From Sulfuritalea sp. (GTDB lineage: Bacteria > Pseudomonadota > Gammaproteobacteria > Burkholderiales > Rhodocyclaceae), in contig JADJUP010000026.1 in NCBI GenBank assembly GCA_016716965.1, positions 116,615 to 180,614 on the forward strand: a stretch of 64,000 nucleotides of DNA. Direction: 5' to 3'. Numbering within the stretch: position 1 is the first letter of the stretch; every line of letters starts with the position of its first letter. Below the pieces are notes generated by a model. It was not told the origin of the DNA, searched no databases, and saw only the letters and a list, made by a program, of their open reading frames with translations. Of the stretch, positions 27,400 to 37,110 are shown piece by piece. A program made the translations under genes and the position numbers.

Positions 27400-27804
27400 A
27401 TGATGAACGATGAAATGATGAAGCACATGTCGCACTCGATGGGCCAGGGCATGGGCATGATGAACCACCCGGTGGCCAAGGGCGCGATGATCGCCGCCTC
27501 CGGCTACACGGCGGGGCGTGCCCTGATCGGTGGCGGGCTGTTGCGCAATCCGCTGCTCTTGCTGGCGGGCGGCGTGGCCGGCGGCATCGCCGTCGGCTAC
27601 CTGCTGCACAAGCACGAAAAGGAGGTCATCCGCTTCGTGTCCAGGGCCATCGGCATGGGCAAGGATTTCGCCGCGCAGCAGCGCGAGAACCTCGACGACC
27701 TGATCGCCGAAGCCCAGGATGGCGAGGCGCAGGCCGCCGCGACGCCGGCGCCCGCCGCCGCGCCGGAACAGGCACCGCCACCGGCTGCGGACGCACCGGC
27801 CTGA
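27400..27804 (+). CDS. Met/His-rich membrane protein, YtxH-like
   Basis: 134 residues. The N-terminus is rich in Met and His (MMNDEMMKHMSHSMGQGMGMMNHP), a possible copper site; then a Gly-rich pair of helices (GGGLLRNPLLLLAGGVAGGIAVGYLL), a charged helix and an Ala/Pro tail. AAGGAG at 27388-27393 supports ATG 27400 over 27394. The Met-rich start and place before a copper ATPase suggest a copper-binding scaffold. Confidence 0.75.
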   Translation: MMNDEMMKHMSHSMGQGMGMMNHPVAKGAMIAASGYTAGRALIGGGLLRNPLLLLAGGVAGGIAVGYLLHKHEKEVIRFVSRAIGMGKDFAAQQRENLDDLIAEAQDGEAQAAATPAPAAAPEQAPPPAADAPA

Positions 27805-27814
27805 GGCTGGCGCC

Positions 27815-28495
27815 ATGACTGTCGACGACCTGGCGCGACGCATCCTCGTCCGCCATCGCGAGGCCGGGCATCTGCGCCTGGAACTGCCGGCCGAGATCTG
27901 CCATGCCGCCGCGGGCGCGGTGATGGACGCCGCCTTGCGTGACGTCGCCGGCGTCTATCGCGTCGTCTTCCAGGTGACGGAGCGGCGGCTGGCGGTGCAT
28001 TTCGACGCCAGGTTATGCACTGCCGCTGACGTCGCGCGCGCCTTGCGCGCCGGCCTGGCCAGCCTGCCGGCCCCCGCTGCGGGCGAGGTCGGCCACGCGC
28101 CGCAAGCGCCGGCCGCGGATCCAATGGTAGCGGCGCGACAGGCCTTGCGCGAGACGGCCGCCCGCGTGCGCCGGGCCCTGCACGATGTGCGCGCACGCCT
28201 CGATGCGTTGCGCCAGCCCACGGCCCCGGCAGGCAGCCTGCAGGCCAGGCTGCAGCCGATGCTGGCCACGGCGTTGACCGAAAAGGCGGTGATCAACTTC
28301 CTCAACGACCTGGTCGCCTTCTACCTGGTCAAGGTGCATTGGGAGCTGATCAGCCAGCGCTGGCTGAAGAACCCGGTGAAGCACGCCGACGCCTGGCTCA
28401 CGGTGTTCTACCTGATGTTCCTGCTGGTGCGCTACCGCAAGTCGATCGCGACGCCCGTCGTGACGGTGAAGCCCGAGGAGCCGGCGACGCCGTGA
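27815..28495 (+). CDS. Degenerate HMA-domain membrane protein
   Basis: 226 residues. Residues 1-85 resemble a heavy-metal-associated fold without the CxxC (HMA_2-like: HLRLELPAEIC...DVAGVYRVVFQ). A low-complexity helical linker and one or two membrane helices near the C-terminus follow (about 155-205). Found beside P1B ATPases in other genomes; probably a partner of the ATPase at 28.5 kb. It overlaps that gene by 4 bases. Confidence 0.7.
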   Translation: MTVDDLARRILVRHREAGHLRLELPAEICHAAAGAVMDAALRDVAGVYRVVFQVTERRLAVHFDARLCTAADVARALRAGLASLPAPAAGEVGHAPQAPAADPMVAARQALRETAARVRRALHDVRARLDALRQPTAPAGSLQARLQPMLATALTEKAVINFLNDLVAFYLVKVHWELISQRWLKNPVKHADAWLTVFYLMFLLVRYRKSIATPVVTVKPEEPATP

Positions 28496-30957
28496 AGCAC
28501 GCCCGCGTCGTCCATCGCCTGAGGCGCCGCCTGCGCCTGCTGGCGCCGGCGCTGGAGAAGCAGCCCGAGCGCTGCTACATCCTCGAAATATTGCTGCGCA
28601 AGCACGGCGCGGTGAAGCATGTGAAGTGCGTGCCGCAGATCGGCTCGGTGACGATATATTTCGCCCCGGAGGAAGTCCCCTTGGGGGGCGATCCCGTGGC
28701 CTTGCCCGAGGAGCGCCTGCTGGCCGTGGTGGATGCCGTGATCGGCAATATCGCCGTTGCGCGAGCGCCGACTCCTGAAAACGCACCGGCGCCTCCAGAA
28801 GTTGTCGACGGCCCCACCCAGGAATGCAACGCCGCCATCGAAGGCATGACTTGCGCCTCCTGCGCGCTGCTGATCGAGATGAGCCTGCAGCGCGATCCGC
28901 GCATCGATGCGGCAGCGGTGAATTTCGCCGCCGCTACCGTCAGCGTCAAGGGCCGCCTCTCGCGCGAGGCCTTGTTCGATTCGGTCAAAGGTTTGGGTTA
29001 CGAAGCGCGGCCGATGGACACCCTGGCCCAGCGCCGGCTGCTGGTCGAGCGCGAAAAGGCGCGGCTGGAAGAGGCGCGGCGACGCCTGCTGCATTCCGCG
29101 TTGCTGACGGCGCCGGTGATGGTCTCGGGCATGCTGATGCACCGCTCGCCGGCCTTGCGCCTGCTGGAACTCGCGCTCTCGTCGGCGGTGCTGTTCGGTC
29201 CCGGCCGCGAGATCTTCCGCAAGGCCTGGGCCCTGGCGCAGCGGCGCGAGGCCAACATGGACACACTGATCGCCATGGGCGCCGGCGCGGCGTATCTCTA
29301 CAGCCTGCCCGGCGCCCTGCGGCCGCACCACCATGTGTATTTCGAATCGGCGGCGGCCATCGTCGCCTTTGTCCTCGGCGGCCGCTACATGGAAGAGCGC
29401 GCCAAGGGCAAAGCCTCCGAGGCGATCCGCAAGCTCATCGAATTGCAGCCGGACATGGCGATCCGCGTCACGGCCGACGGCGACGAGACCGTGGCCATCG
29501 ACCAGGTCGCGGTCGGCGATCGACTGCGCGTGCGTCCCGGCGACAAGCTGCCGGCCGATGGGGTGGTCGAAGACGGCGGTTCCAGCGTCGACGAATCCAT
29601 GCTCACCGGCGAATCCCTGCCGGTGGCCAAGGGCGCGGGCGACGCCGTGGTCGGCGGCACCCTGAACGGCAACGGCGCCTTCATCCTGCGCGTCACGGCG
29701 GTGGGTGGCGACAGCACGCTGGCCGGCATCGTCAAGCTGGTCGATCACGCCCAGGGCTCCAAGCTGCCGGTGCAGAAACTGGCCGACCGCATCTCGGCGC
29801 GCTTCGTGCCGGCGGTGGCCGGCATCGGCGGCTTGACGCTGGCCGGCTGGCTGCTCGCCGGTCACCCGCCGGCGCGCGCGCTGTCGCATGCCGTGGCAGT
29901 ACTGCTGATCGCCTGTCCCTGCGCGCTGGGCCTGGCGACGCCGACCGCGATCATGGTCGGCACCGGCCAGGCGGCGCGACGCGGCATCTACATCCGCAAG
30001 GGCGAAGCGCTGGAAACCGCGGCGACGCTCGACACCCTGGTGTTCGACAAGACCGGCACCATCACCGAAGGCAAGCCGACGGTGACGGACTTCCTTGCCG
30101 TGGCGGGAACCGACGAAGCACGCATCCTGGCTTTGGTGGCCGGCGCCGAGCTGCATTCCGAACATTTCCTGGCACGCGCCATCACCACCTGGTGCCGTGC
30201 GCGCGCCGTGTCACCAGCGCCGACTCTTGAGTTCGAAGCCGTGCCCGGTCGCGGCCTGCGCGCGCGGACCGACGATGGCGCCATCCTGATCGGCAACGCG
30301 CTGCTGCTCGAAGCCGCCGGCATCGACTTCCGCGCCCAGCAGGAGCAGGCCCAGGCCTGGGCCGAGCAGGGCAAGACGCCGGTGTTCGTCGCCGTTGATG
30401 GCGCGGTCGCGGCGCTGTTCGCCGTCGCCGACCAGGCGCGCAGCGGCGCCCGCGCCGCCATCGCGCTGCTGCACCGGCTGGGCCTGAAAACCGTGATGGC
30501 CACCGGCGACCTCGACGCGGTGGCGAACCATGTCGCGCGCGAAGTCGGCATCGACCGCGTGATCGCGCGCGCCTCGCCGGCCGACAAGCTGGAACTGGTG
30601 CGCCGCCTGCAGGCCGAAGGCCATCGCGTCGGCATGATCGGCGACGGCATCAACGACGCGCCGGCGCTGGCGGCGGCCGACGTCGGCTTCGCCATCGGCA
30701 GCGGCGCCGACATCGCGCTCGAATCGGCCGACATCACCCTGGTCGGCGGCGACATCGCGCGCGTGGCCGGCGGCATCGAACTCTCGCGCCAGACCATGCG
30801 CGTGGTGCGCCAGAACCTGTTCTGGGCGCTGGGCTACAACGTGGTGGCGATTCCGGTCGCTGCGGCCGGACGGCTGAACCCGATGATCGCGGCCGCCGCG
30901 ATGGCGATGAGTTCGGTCTCGGTGGTGGCCAACTCGCTGCGCCTGCAGCGGCGCTGA
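28492..30957 (+). CDS. P1B-type copper-translocating ATPase
   Basis: 821 residues from GTG 28492. Order: degenerate HMA_2-like domain (1-85), HMA domain with GMTCASC (C121, C124), membrane helices, TGES, CPC motif (C475-P-C477), phosphorylation site D519-KTGT, and GDGINDAP. The near-invariant SEHP motif of the nucleotide domain reads SEHF (H558-F559). Two in-frame copies of the dispersed element lie in the linker before the HMA domain and in the nucleotide domain (AVSPAPTL). Exports Cu(I) to the periplasm, probably to load NOS or NOR rather than for plain resistance (inference from neighbours). Confidence 0.9.
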   Translation: MKHARVVHRLRRRLRLLAPALEKQPERCYILEILLRKHGAVKHVKCVPQIGSVTIYFAPEEVPLGGDPVALPEERLLAVVDAVIGNIAVARAPTPENAPAPPEVVDGPTQECNAAIEGMTCASCALLIEMSLQRDPRIDAAAVNFAAATVSVKGRLSREALFDSVKGLGYEARPMDTLAQRRLLVEREKARLEEARRRLLHSALLTAPVMVSGMLMHRSPALRLLELALSSAVLFGPGREIFRKAWALAQRREANMDTLIAMGAGAAYLYSLPGALRPHHHVYFESAAAIVAFVLGGRYMEERAKGKASEAIRKLIELQPDMAIRVTADGDETVAIDQVAVGDRLRVRPGDKLPADGVVEDGGSSVDESMLTGESLPVAKGAGDAVVGGTLNGNGAFILRVTAVGGDSTLAGIVKLVDHAQGSKLPVQKLADRISARFVPAVAGIGGLTLAGWLLAGHPPARALSHAVAVLLIACPCALGLATPTAIMVGTGQAARRGIYIRKGEALETAATLDTLVFDKTGTITEGKPTVTDFLAVAGTDEARILALVAGAELHSEHFLARAITTWCRARAVSPAPTLEFEAVPGRGLRARTDDGAILIGNALLLEAAGIDFRAQQEQAQAWAEQGKTPVFVAVDGAVAALFAVADQARSGARAAIALLHRLGLKTVMATGDLDAVANHVAREVGIDRVIARASPADKLELVRRLQAEGHRVGMIGDGINDAPALAAADVGFAIGSGADIALESADITLVGGDIARVAGGIELSRQTMRVVRQNLFWALGYNVVAIPVAAAGRLNPMIAAAAMAMSSVSVVANSLRLQRR
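28753..28776 (+). repeat. Dispersed 24-nt element, copy 8 (in copper ATPase)
   Basis: GCCGT-TGCG-CGAGCGCCGACTCCT, read A-V-A-R-A-P-T-P in the linker before the HMA domain. Confidence 0.6.
30205..30228 (+). repeat. Dispersed 24-nt element, copy 9 (in copper ATPase)
   Basis: Its first 21 bases are identical to the copy at 18168. It is read A-V-S-P-A-P-T-L within the nucleotide-binding domain, a loop of variable length in this family. Confidence 0.8.
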
Positions 30958-30979
30958 TGGCGTCGCGGGTGCCCCGGAA

Positions 30980-31597
30980 TCAGGCGGCGGCGAGCAGCTC
31001 GCGGGAAACCAGGCAGGTCTTGCCGCCGTTGCCCCGACGTTCCTGTTCCGGTTCCAGCGCGCCGAGCCGGCGCAGCCCGGAGAGCATGCGCGACACGGTC
31101 TCTATGGTCAGCGCGGTGATCTCCGCCATGTCGCGCAAGGGCGGCAACTCCGCCTTCAGCGGCGCTGTCGCGGATGGCGGCAGCAGCAGTTCGATCAGGC
31201 GGCAGACGCGCGCCATGGCCTGCCCCGAGCGCAGGGCGACGACGTCGGCGGTGCGCTGGTCCGAGCGCGCCAGTGCCCGCAACAGCTTGTCCTCGTCCTT
31301 GTCCAGATGTCCCGGCCAGGGCACCAGCTGGCAGGCGGTGAGGGCCGTTGCCCGGTACGCGAAGCGGCCGAACATCAGCACCTCGGCGCCGACCAGGTCG
31401 CCCTCCATGGCCAGGCCGGCAAAGCTCAGCTCGCCATTGCCGGCTTCCGTGGTATCGAAGCGCACCACGCCCTGGCTGACACGCCAGGGAAAGCCCATCG
31501 CGCCGGCCTCGTGGATGCGCTGGCCGCGCTCGAAGCACAATGGTGCCGACAGTGTCACGGCGGCGGCTTGTTCGGTGGCGATGGCAGTGGGAAGCAT
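30980..31597 (-). CDS. Crp/Fnr-family transcription regulator
   Basis: 205 residues: an N-terminal cNMP-binding-type beta-barrel, dimer helix and a C-terminal winged HTH with recognition helix ETVSRMLSGLR. The E-x-x-S-R pattern matches Fnr/Dnr proteins that read TTGAT half-sites. There is no N-terminal Cys cluster, so it is not an oxygen-sensing [4Fe-4S] Fnr; a Dnr/NnrR-like NO sensor is more likely. It is the obvious candidate for the Fnr-type boxes in this window. The start at 31597 is the first Met after the divergent spacer. Confidence 0.85.
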   Translation of the reverse strand: MLPTAIATEQAAAVTLSAPLCFERGQRIHEAGAMGFPWRVSQGVVRFDTTEAGNGELSFAGLAMEGDLVGAEVLMFGRFAYRATALTACQLVPWPGHLDKDEDKLLRALARSDQRTADVVALRSGQAMARVCRLIELLLPPSATAPLKAELPPLRDMAEITALTIETVSRMLSGLRRLGALEPEQERRGNGGKTCLVSRELLAAA

Positions 31598-31663
31598 GGC
31601 GAATCCTTGGATCGAAGCGGGGCGTTCGCGCGCTACTCTAGCGCCGGCAGCGCCTTTCCGGAA

Positions 31664-31680
31664 TGCGGCAGAATGCCGCA
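31664..31680. promoter_or_regulatory. Palindrome TGCGGCA-GAA-TGCCGCA
   Basis: Perfect 7-bp arms with a 3-base spacer in the divergent gap between the Crp/Fnr gene and the TauE/SafE gene. Same build as the TGCGACA palindromes, with one A/T to G/C change per arm. Confidence 0.5.
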
Positions 31681-31696
31681 GCCATTTCTGCTGACC

Positions 31697-32410
31697 ATGG
31701 ACCACAGCCACCACGCCCACCTCGCCGAGTTTTCCTCGCAGTTCTCCTATTGGGCCGCCTTCATGGTCGGCCTGCTCGGCAGTGGCCATTGCATCGGCAT
31801 GTGCGGCGGCCTGGTGTCGGGCTGCTTCATGAAGCTCAAGGCCGCCGGGGCGTGGCCGTACGCGGCCTACCATGCCGCGCGCATCGGCATCTACGCCGTC
31901 GTCGGTCTGGCCGCCGCGCTGCTCGGCACGGTGCTGGTGGCCAGCGGCGTGACTGGCCTCGCCCAGGGCGTGTTACAGATCCTCGCCGGCGCCATCGTGA
32001 TCCTGCTCGGCCTCGACCTGCTGGGCGTCTCGCCGATCCGCAACGCATACGGCTTCGCGCCCGTCGCCTGGCTGCGCCGCCAGTTCGTGACGGCGACGCA
32101 GAAGGGCCCGGTGCTGGGGGCCGCCATCAGCGGCGCGATCAACGGCCTGATGCCCTGTTCGATGACCATGGCCATGGCGGTGCAGGCCACCACCGCGCCG
32201 AGCCCGCCGCAAGGCATGCTGCTGATGCTGGCCTTCGGCGCCGGCACGCTGCCGTCGATGCTGTTCGCCTCGGTGCTGTTCGGCAAGCTCGGGCCGCGCC
32301 TGCGCGGCGGCCTGCAGAAGCTCGCCGCGCTGTTCGTCATCGCGCTCGGTGCGGCGACGCTGTGGCAGGGGCTGCGCTTTTATCTGGTGATGTACAAGTT
32401 GGTCGCCTGA
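31697..32410 (+). CDS. TauE/SafE-family permease (SafE-like, copper-linked)
   Basis: 237 residues with about six helices, a His-rich start (DHSHHAHL) and the GSGHCIGMCGGL motif typical of the heavy-metal-linked SafE-like members found next to CcoGHIS genes. Probably involved in copper supply to haem-copper enzymes. I take ATG 31697; ATG 31673 is in frame but overlaps the palindromic operator. Confidence 0.8.
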   Translation: MDHSHHAHLAEFSSQFSYWAAFMVGLLGSGHCIGMCGGLVSGCFMKLKAAGAWPYAAYHAARIGIYAVVGLAAALLGTVLVASGVTGLAQGVLQILAGAIVILLGLDLLGVSPIRNAYGFAPVAWLRRQFVTATQKGPVLGAAISGAINGLMPCSMTMAMAVQATTAPSPPQGMLLMLAFGAGTLPSMLFASVLFGKLGPRLRGGLQKLAALFVIALGAATLWQGLRFYLVMYKLVA

Positions 32411-32440
32411 TCGGCGCCCCAAAGTCATGCCCGGTGCGAA

Positions 32441-32460
32441 GCAGGGGCGGCATCCCCTGC
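32441..32460. terminator. Hairpin between convergent genes
   Basis: 7-bp perfect stem GCAGGGG with a 6-base loop between the permease and the Sel1 gene. No T-run on either side, so termination is weakly supported. Confidence 0.4.
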
Positions 32461-32482
32461 TGACGGCGCTGGTGATGCGACT

Positions 32483-33052
32483 TCAATTGTTCCCTGCGAC
32501 GTCGCTTCCCGCCGCGAGCTGGACGGCTTCCGGTGTGCCGGCTCTGCGCTTCAGTTCCGCCATCATCCGTGCCGAATCGCGCCGCGACGCGGCGAAGGCC
32601 TCGCGCCGGTCGCGTTCGTCGATCAGCTTCGCCGCCTGCTGGCGCCATGCCTGCATCTGCGGATGGTGGTCGTGGTGCAGATGGGCGACGCGGTGCTCGT
32701 TGATCCAGCGCCAGCCTTCCTTTTCGTCCTTTGCCGTGCCCTCGCCGTTGAGGTACATCGCGCCCAGGCGCGACTGCGATTCGCGGTCGCCGCGCTCGGC
32801 GGCAATGCGGTACCACTTCAGTGCCTGCGCCGGGTCCTTCGCCACGCCATCGCCATGCTGGTGGATGGTGCCGAGGTTGAAGGCGGCATTGGCGTCGCCC
32901 TTCGATGCGAGCGGTTGCCATATCGCGATGGCGGCCGCGGTGTTGCCGGCTCGATGGAGCTTTGCCGCATCGCGAAAGCCGGGCGCCGGATCGGTTGCCG
33001 CGGCAAGGGTGGGAAGGGCGAGAGCGGCGAGCAACAACAAGTGGTGTTTCAT
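32483..33052 (-). CDS. Secreted Sel1-repeat protein
   Basis: 189 residues: signal peptide then two Sel1-like repeats (DANAAFNLGTIHQHGDGV, RESQSRLGAMYLNGEGT) and a His-rich segment (HRVAHLHHDHHP) that could bind metal. Function not known. Start ATG 33052; an upstream TTG at 33058 is possible. A TGCGACA-type palindrome lies 60 bases upstream. Confidence 0.8.
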   Translation of the reverse strand: MKHHLLLLAALALPTLAAATDPAPGFRDAAKLHRAGNTAAAIAIWQPLASKGDANAAFNLGTIHQHGDGVAKDPAQALKWYRIAAERGDRESQSRLGAMYLNGEGTAKDEKEGWRWINEHRVAHLHHDHHPQMQAWRQQAAKLIDERDRREAFAASRRDSARMMAELKRRAGTPEAVQLAAGSDVAGNN

Positions 33053-33112
33053 GCGCAAACTCCAAGGCGAGGGGGAACGGTGAATGCTAAGTCCGTGGCG
33101 GCGGGCCGGGCC

Positions 33113-33129
33113 TGCGTCATGGTGTCGCA
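33113..33129. promoter_or_regulatory. Palindrome TGCGTCA-TGG-TGTCGCA
   Basis: 13 of 14 arm bases match the TGCGACA-N3-TGTCGCA pattern. It is in the short gap upstream of the Sel1 gene and downstream of the peroxidase gene. Confidence 0.5.
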
Positions 33130-33162
33130 GGAGCGGAATCCCCTGGACGCCTCCCGGAAGTA

Positions 33163-34320
33163 CTATCGCCGGGGCGCGGCGAACGGGTCGGAGAGTTTTT
33201 TTGATGTCACGAATTCGTGGTCGGTGAGCGAGTCAAGGAAGGCGATGAGCTCATCGAGTTCAGCCGCCGAGATCGAGAATCCAGCGACCAAGGGATTGCG
33301 CAGCGGGCTGGCGCCTTGTCCGGAATGCGCGGCCATGCCTCCCTTGGCATAGTGATCGCGAATGACCTCAGGGAGCGTGGCGATGGAGCCGTCATGCATG
33401 TAGGGCGCGGTCAGGGCGATGTTGCGCAGTGTCGGTGTGCGGAACCTGCCCTCGTCTCCGGGGGCACGCGTCCTGATGCGAAGTCCCGCATCGGCTTTCG
33501 GATAGGACCCGTGGCCGTCGATGTTGTAGAGGCCGGTATTGTGGAATACGGCGTTTGGACGAGGTCCGCCGCGGTAGGTGCTGTCGGTGAAATTGATACC
33601 CGAATGGCACCGTCCGCAATTGAACCTGTCACTGAAGAAGAGCGTTTCGCCGCGCCTGGCGGCGTCGGAGAGAGCAGATGCGTCGCCGCCAAACTTGTAA
33701 CGATCGTAGGCCGAATTGAATGAGAGCAAGGTCCTGCCGAAGGCGGCCAGGGCGCGGACGATCGAGGACAGGTCGATGCGCCCTTTGGTCTCCGGAAAGG
33801 CGGCACGAAACAGTCTGGGGTAGTCGGTGTCCGACGCAACCTTGCCGATCAGCTCGGGTTCCTTGCCGTACATGCCCATTTCCACCGGGTGCTGGTTGAG
33901 CAGCGGGCGAATGGCCTGCAATTCAAGGCGGGTCAGCGACGGGTTGGCCCAGGTAAGGGTGGAAAGGAACGCGACATTGGTGAGGGTCATGGCATTGCGG
34001 ACGCCCGGCTGGCTTGTGACGCCGACCGACACCCGATTGCCATCGGTGAACGCGCGATCCTGTTGATGGCACGATGCACAGGAGATCGTGCCATTGATTG
34101 ATAGCCGGCGATCGTAGAACAGCCGTCGTCCGAGTTCCACCTTGCTGGCGTTCATCGGGTTGTCGCCGGGGACGGCTGGCGGCGGCGCCCAGTCCGGGAT
34201 GTTCCAGCGATAGGGTTCAGCGCGGGCGATGCCGGGCGCAAGGCAGATCAGCAGGATTCCGGCAAGCGCAAGAAGCCGTGCGGCAGGGTCTCGGCGATTC
34301 CGGAATGGCGCGATTGCCAT
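33163..34320 (-). CDS. Di-haem cytochrome c peroxidase family protein (MbnH-like)
   Basis: 385 residues with a signal peptide and two haem sites, CASCH and CGRCH, and the MauG/CcpA fold. Segments such as HNTGLYNIDGHGSYP, FRTPTLRNIALTAPYMHDGS match the MbnH (MXAN_0977) subgroup rather than classic peroxidases. MbnH oxidises a Trp in the copper protein MbnP; no MbnP gene is visible here. It sits downstream of ExbD/ExbB/TonB, which suggests a role in metal uptake. Confidence 0.85.
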   Translation of the reverse strand: MAIAPFRNRRDPAARLLALAGILLICLAPGIARAEPYRWNIPDWAPPPAVPGDNPMNASKVELGRRLFYDRRLSINGTISCASCHQQDRAFTDGNRVSVGVTSQPGVRNAMTLTNVAFLSTLTWANPSLTRLELQAIRPLLNQHPVEMGMYGKEPELIGKVASDTDYPRLFRAAFPETKGRIDLSSIVRALAAFGRTLLSFNSAYDRYKFGGDASALSDAARRGETLFFSDRFNCGRCHSGINFTDSTYRGGPRPNAVFHNTGLYNIDGHGSYPKADAGLRIRTRAPGDEGRFRTPTLRNIALTAPYMHDGSIATLPEVIRDHYAKGGMAAHSGQGASPLRNPLVAGFSISAAELDELIAFLDSLTDHEFVTSKKLSDPFAAPRR

Positions 34321-34341
34321 GGCTTGGCCTTTGTCGTCCAG

Positions 34342-34764
34342 TCAGTATTGGATGGCCGGATCGGAGACGAAGCCGATCCTGAGCAGCCCGGCCTTGGCCG
34401 CCAGCGCCATCACCTGGGCGACCTTCTCGTAGTGGGCGTGACGGTCGGCGCGGATATGTACTTCCGGTTGCGGCTGCTTCGGCGCCTCGACGGCAAAGCG
34501 ATGCGGCAGCGCTTCCAGCGTTACCGGTTCGCCGTTCCAGAACAACTCGCCGCTTTCGCGGATGCCGAGCTCGATATGCTCGGGTTTGGTGATGTTGGCG
34601 GAGGACGAGGCCTTGGGCAGGTCGATCTTCACCGCATGGGTTAGGAGCGGCGCGGTGACGATGAAGATCACCAGCAGCACCAGCATCACGTCGACCAGCG
34701 GCACCACGTTCATGTCCGCCATCGGCGCCTTGCCGCGATAGCGGTTGAAGTTGCGTTGTGCCAT
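34342..34764 (-). CDS. exbD: ExbD biopolymer transport protein
   Basis: 140 residues; one membrane helix (about 20-42) with the essential Asp in VPLVDVMLVLLVIFIV, then a periplasmic domain. With ExbB and TonB it drives outer-membrane receptors. Three bases separate it from exbB. Confidence 0.92.
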   Translation of the reverse strand: MAQRNFNRYRGKAPMADMNVVPLVDVMLVLLVIFIVTAPLLTHAVKIDLPKASSSANITKPEHIELGIRESGELFWNGEPVTLEALPHRFAVEAPKQPQPEVHIRADRHAHYEKVAQVMALAAKAGLLRIGFVSDPAIQY

Positions 34765-34767
34765 GGC

Positions 34768-35485
<718 letters not shown>

Positions 35486-35488
35486 GAA

Positions 35489-36168
35489 TCAGTTTCCTTG
35501 CAGGATGAAATTGAAGGGTTGTAGGGCAACCGCGCGCACCGGCTGGCCATTGCGTGTGGCCGGGGTGCAGCGCCAGGTGCGTACCGCACCCAAGGCCGCA
35601 TCGTCGAGGCGGGAATGGCCGCTGGAACTGCTCACGCGCGCCACCGCAACTTGGCCGCGCTCGTCCAGTTCCACACGCAGTACGACGATGCCGGTTTCGC
35701 CCATGCGGCGCGATTGCTGGATAGGCCGGTGCGGAGCGTTCCGGACATGCGACCGATAGTTCCGACGTCAGCGCCACGGGTCCTGTCGGCAGCGGCATCG
35801 CTGGTGCCTCGGCCACCGGTCGCCCGCTGAGGCGGTGGCGGCGGGGCCACGTAGTCCGTGGGCGCCGTCACCGGTGTCACTGCGACGATCTGGCGCGGCT
35901 GCGGCTTCTCGATTGGCTTCGGGGGTGGCGGTTGCTTGGGTTCCGCGCGCTTTTCCGGCGGCGGGGGTGCGATAAAGTTCACGAACAGCGTGGCGACCGC
36001 GTTTGGCGTCGGCAACAGCCGGTGCTGCCACAAACCCCAGAGCGCAGCACCGTGCAATAACCCGACGGCCAACAGGCCGATCGCCTGGCCGGCGCCCAGA
36101 GCGGATACAGCCGCCGTGCGCTGCCGCCACGTACCCGCGCCTGGCGTGCGATATTCATTTGGCGGCAT
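35489..36168 (-). CDS. tonB: TonB protein (frameshifted)
   Basis: N-terminal membrane anchor (GLLAVGLLHGAALWGLW), Pro-rich spacer (APPPPEKRAEPKQPPPPKP) and a C-terminal TonB domain ending with MGETGIVVLRVELDERGQV and FNFILQGN. A missing base near 35748 separates the spacer from the C-terminal domain. It transmits ExbBD energy to the receptor at 37.9-40.0 kb. Confidence 0.85.
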
Positions 36169-36191
36169 GCGTTGTCCCGTGCGCACGGCGC

Positions 36192-36728
36192 CTAGCGTTG
36201 CCATGGCGGTGTCGCCGGCAGCCGATCGGTCTCGGTCACGCGGCTGACGAGCACCCCGACGCTCCCCTCCAGCTTTCCGGCCAGCGCAATCCAGTGCGTA
36301 CCGGCCGGCATGTCGTACTGAACGATCTTGCGTATCGGCGCGCAGCCGGCATGCTCGCACAGCACGCCATCCAGAACACCTCGGGTGCCGAAGGCATCGA
36401 TCCACAGCATTTGGTCTATCGCGACCCGGTATCGCCCCGGAGCAGGAATGTCGACGGGTAGCCATCCGCGGAAGCCAAATTTGTCGCAGTCACTGTCCCG
36501 GCAGGGTTGAAGGCGGATTCGGTAGGCGCTCTCGGTGCGGCCGACCCACAGCGGCGGCTCGGTGCGGTTCGCACCCTCGGGTGCCGGCTCGGCGCCCCGG
36601 TGCCAGGTGCGCGCCAGATCCGGCAGGGTGCAGGCGGCGGATTCCTCAGCACCGGATGCCGCGTGCGATACGGATGCGGCACACGCCAATAGCGCCACCC
36701 GAGCAAGTCGCCGGAAGCCTGGCGCCAT
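36192..36728 (-). CDS. Secreted protein of the TonB operon, unknown
   Basis: 178 residues with a signal peptide (ALLACAASVSHA) and a beta-rich mature part containing several Cys (ACTLP, PCRDSDCDKFG, LCEHAGCAP). No family is recognised. Operon position between the 2Fe-2S protein and TonB suggests a role in metal or siderophore handling. Confidence 0.7.
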   Translation of the reverse strand: MAPGFRRLARVALLACAASVSHAASGAEESAACTLPDLARTWHRGAEPAPEGANRTEPPLWVGRTESAYRIRLQPCRDSDCDKFGFRGWLPVDIPAPGRYRVAIDQMLWIDAFGTRGVLDGVLCEHAGCAPIRKIVQYDMPAGTHWIALAGKLEGSVGVLVSRVTETDRLPATPPWQR

Positions 36729-36736
36729 GCGGAGGC

Positions 36737-37108
36737 TCAGACCGGTGCGCAGCGCAGCGATCCGCGCGCCTCACAACTGCAGGCCAGAATATGGGTACTG
36801 CGGTCGACTTCGGTAACGGGGTCGCGTATCCAGGCGACTTCCCCTGACAGCAGGCGCAGCTTGCAGCCGCCGCACTCACCCGCCTGGCAAGCGGCATCCG
36901 GCAGGTGTTCCCACAAGGTGTTCAGCAACACCCCGGGCTCGACGGCAAACTCACCCTTGCCTTCAAGCGTTATCTTCGGAACGGCCGGTGTCGGAGCCGC
37001 TTCCCGCCGGCGCCGATGGTGCATCAGCGCAGCAACGCCAACACCGGTGAGCGCCAAGCCGCCTATCAGCCCGGCAATGCCGAGAATGATGATCAGGTAG
37101 GTTGCCAT
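36737..37108 (-). CDS. Membrane-anchored 2Fe-2S ferredoxin
   Basis: 123 residues: one N-terminal helix (about 3-28), basic linker, then a plant-type ferredoxin domain CQAGECGGC with a later ACSC, giving the C-x4-C-x2-C...C cluster. The NqrF-like topology would put the cluster on the cytoplasmic side. Together with the PepSY protein it may reduce an imported ferric or cupric complex. Confidence 0.8.
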   Translation of the reverse strand: MATYLIIILGIAGLIGGLALTGVGVAALMHHRRRREAAPTPAVPKITLEGKGEFAVEPGVLLNTLWEHLPDAACQAGECGGCKLRLLSGEVAWIRDPVTEVDRSTHILACSCEARGSLRCAPV

Positions 37109-37110
37109 GG

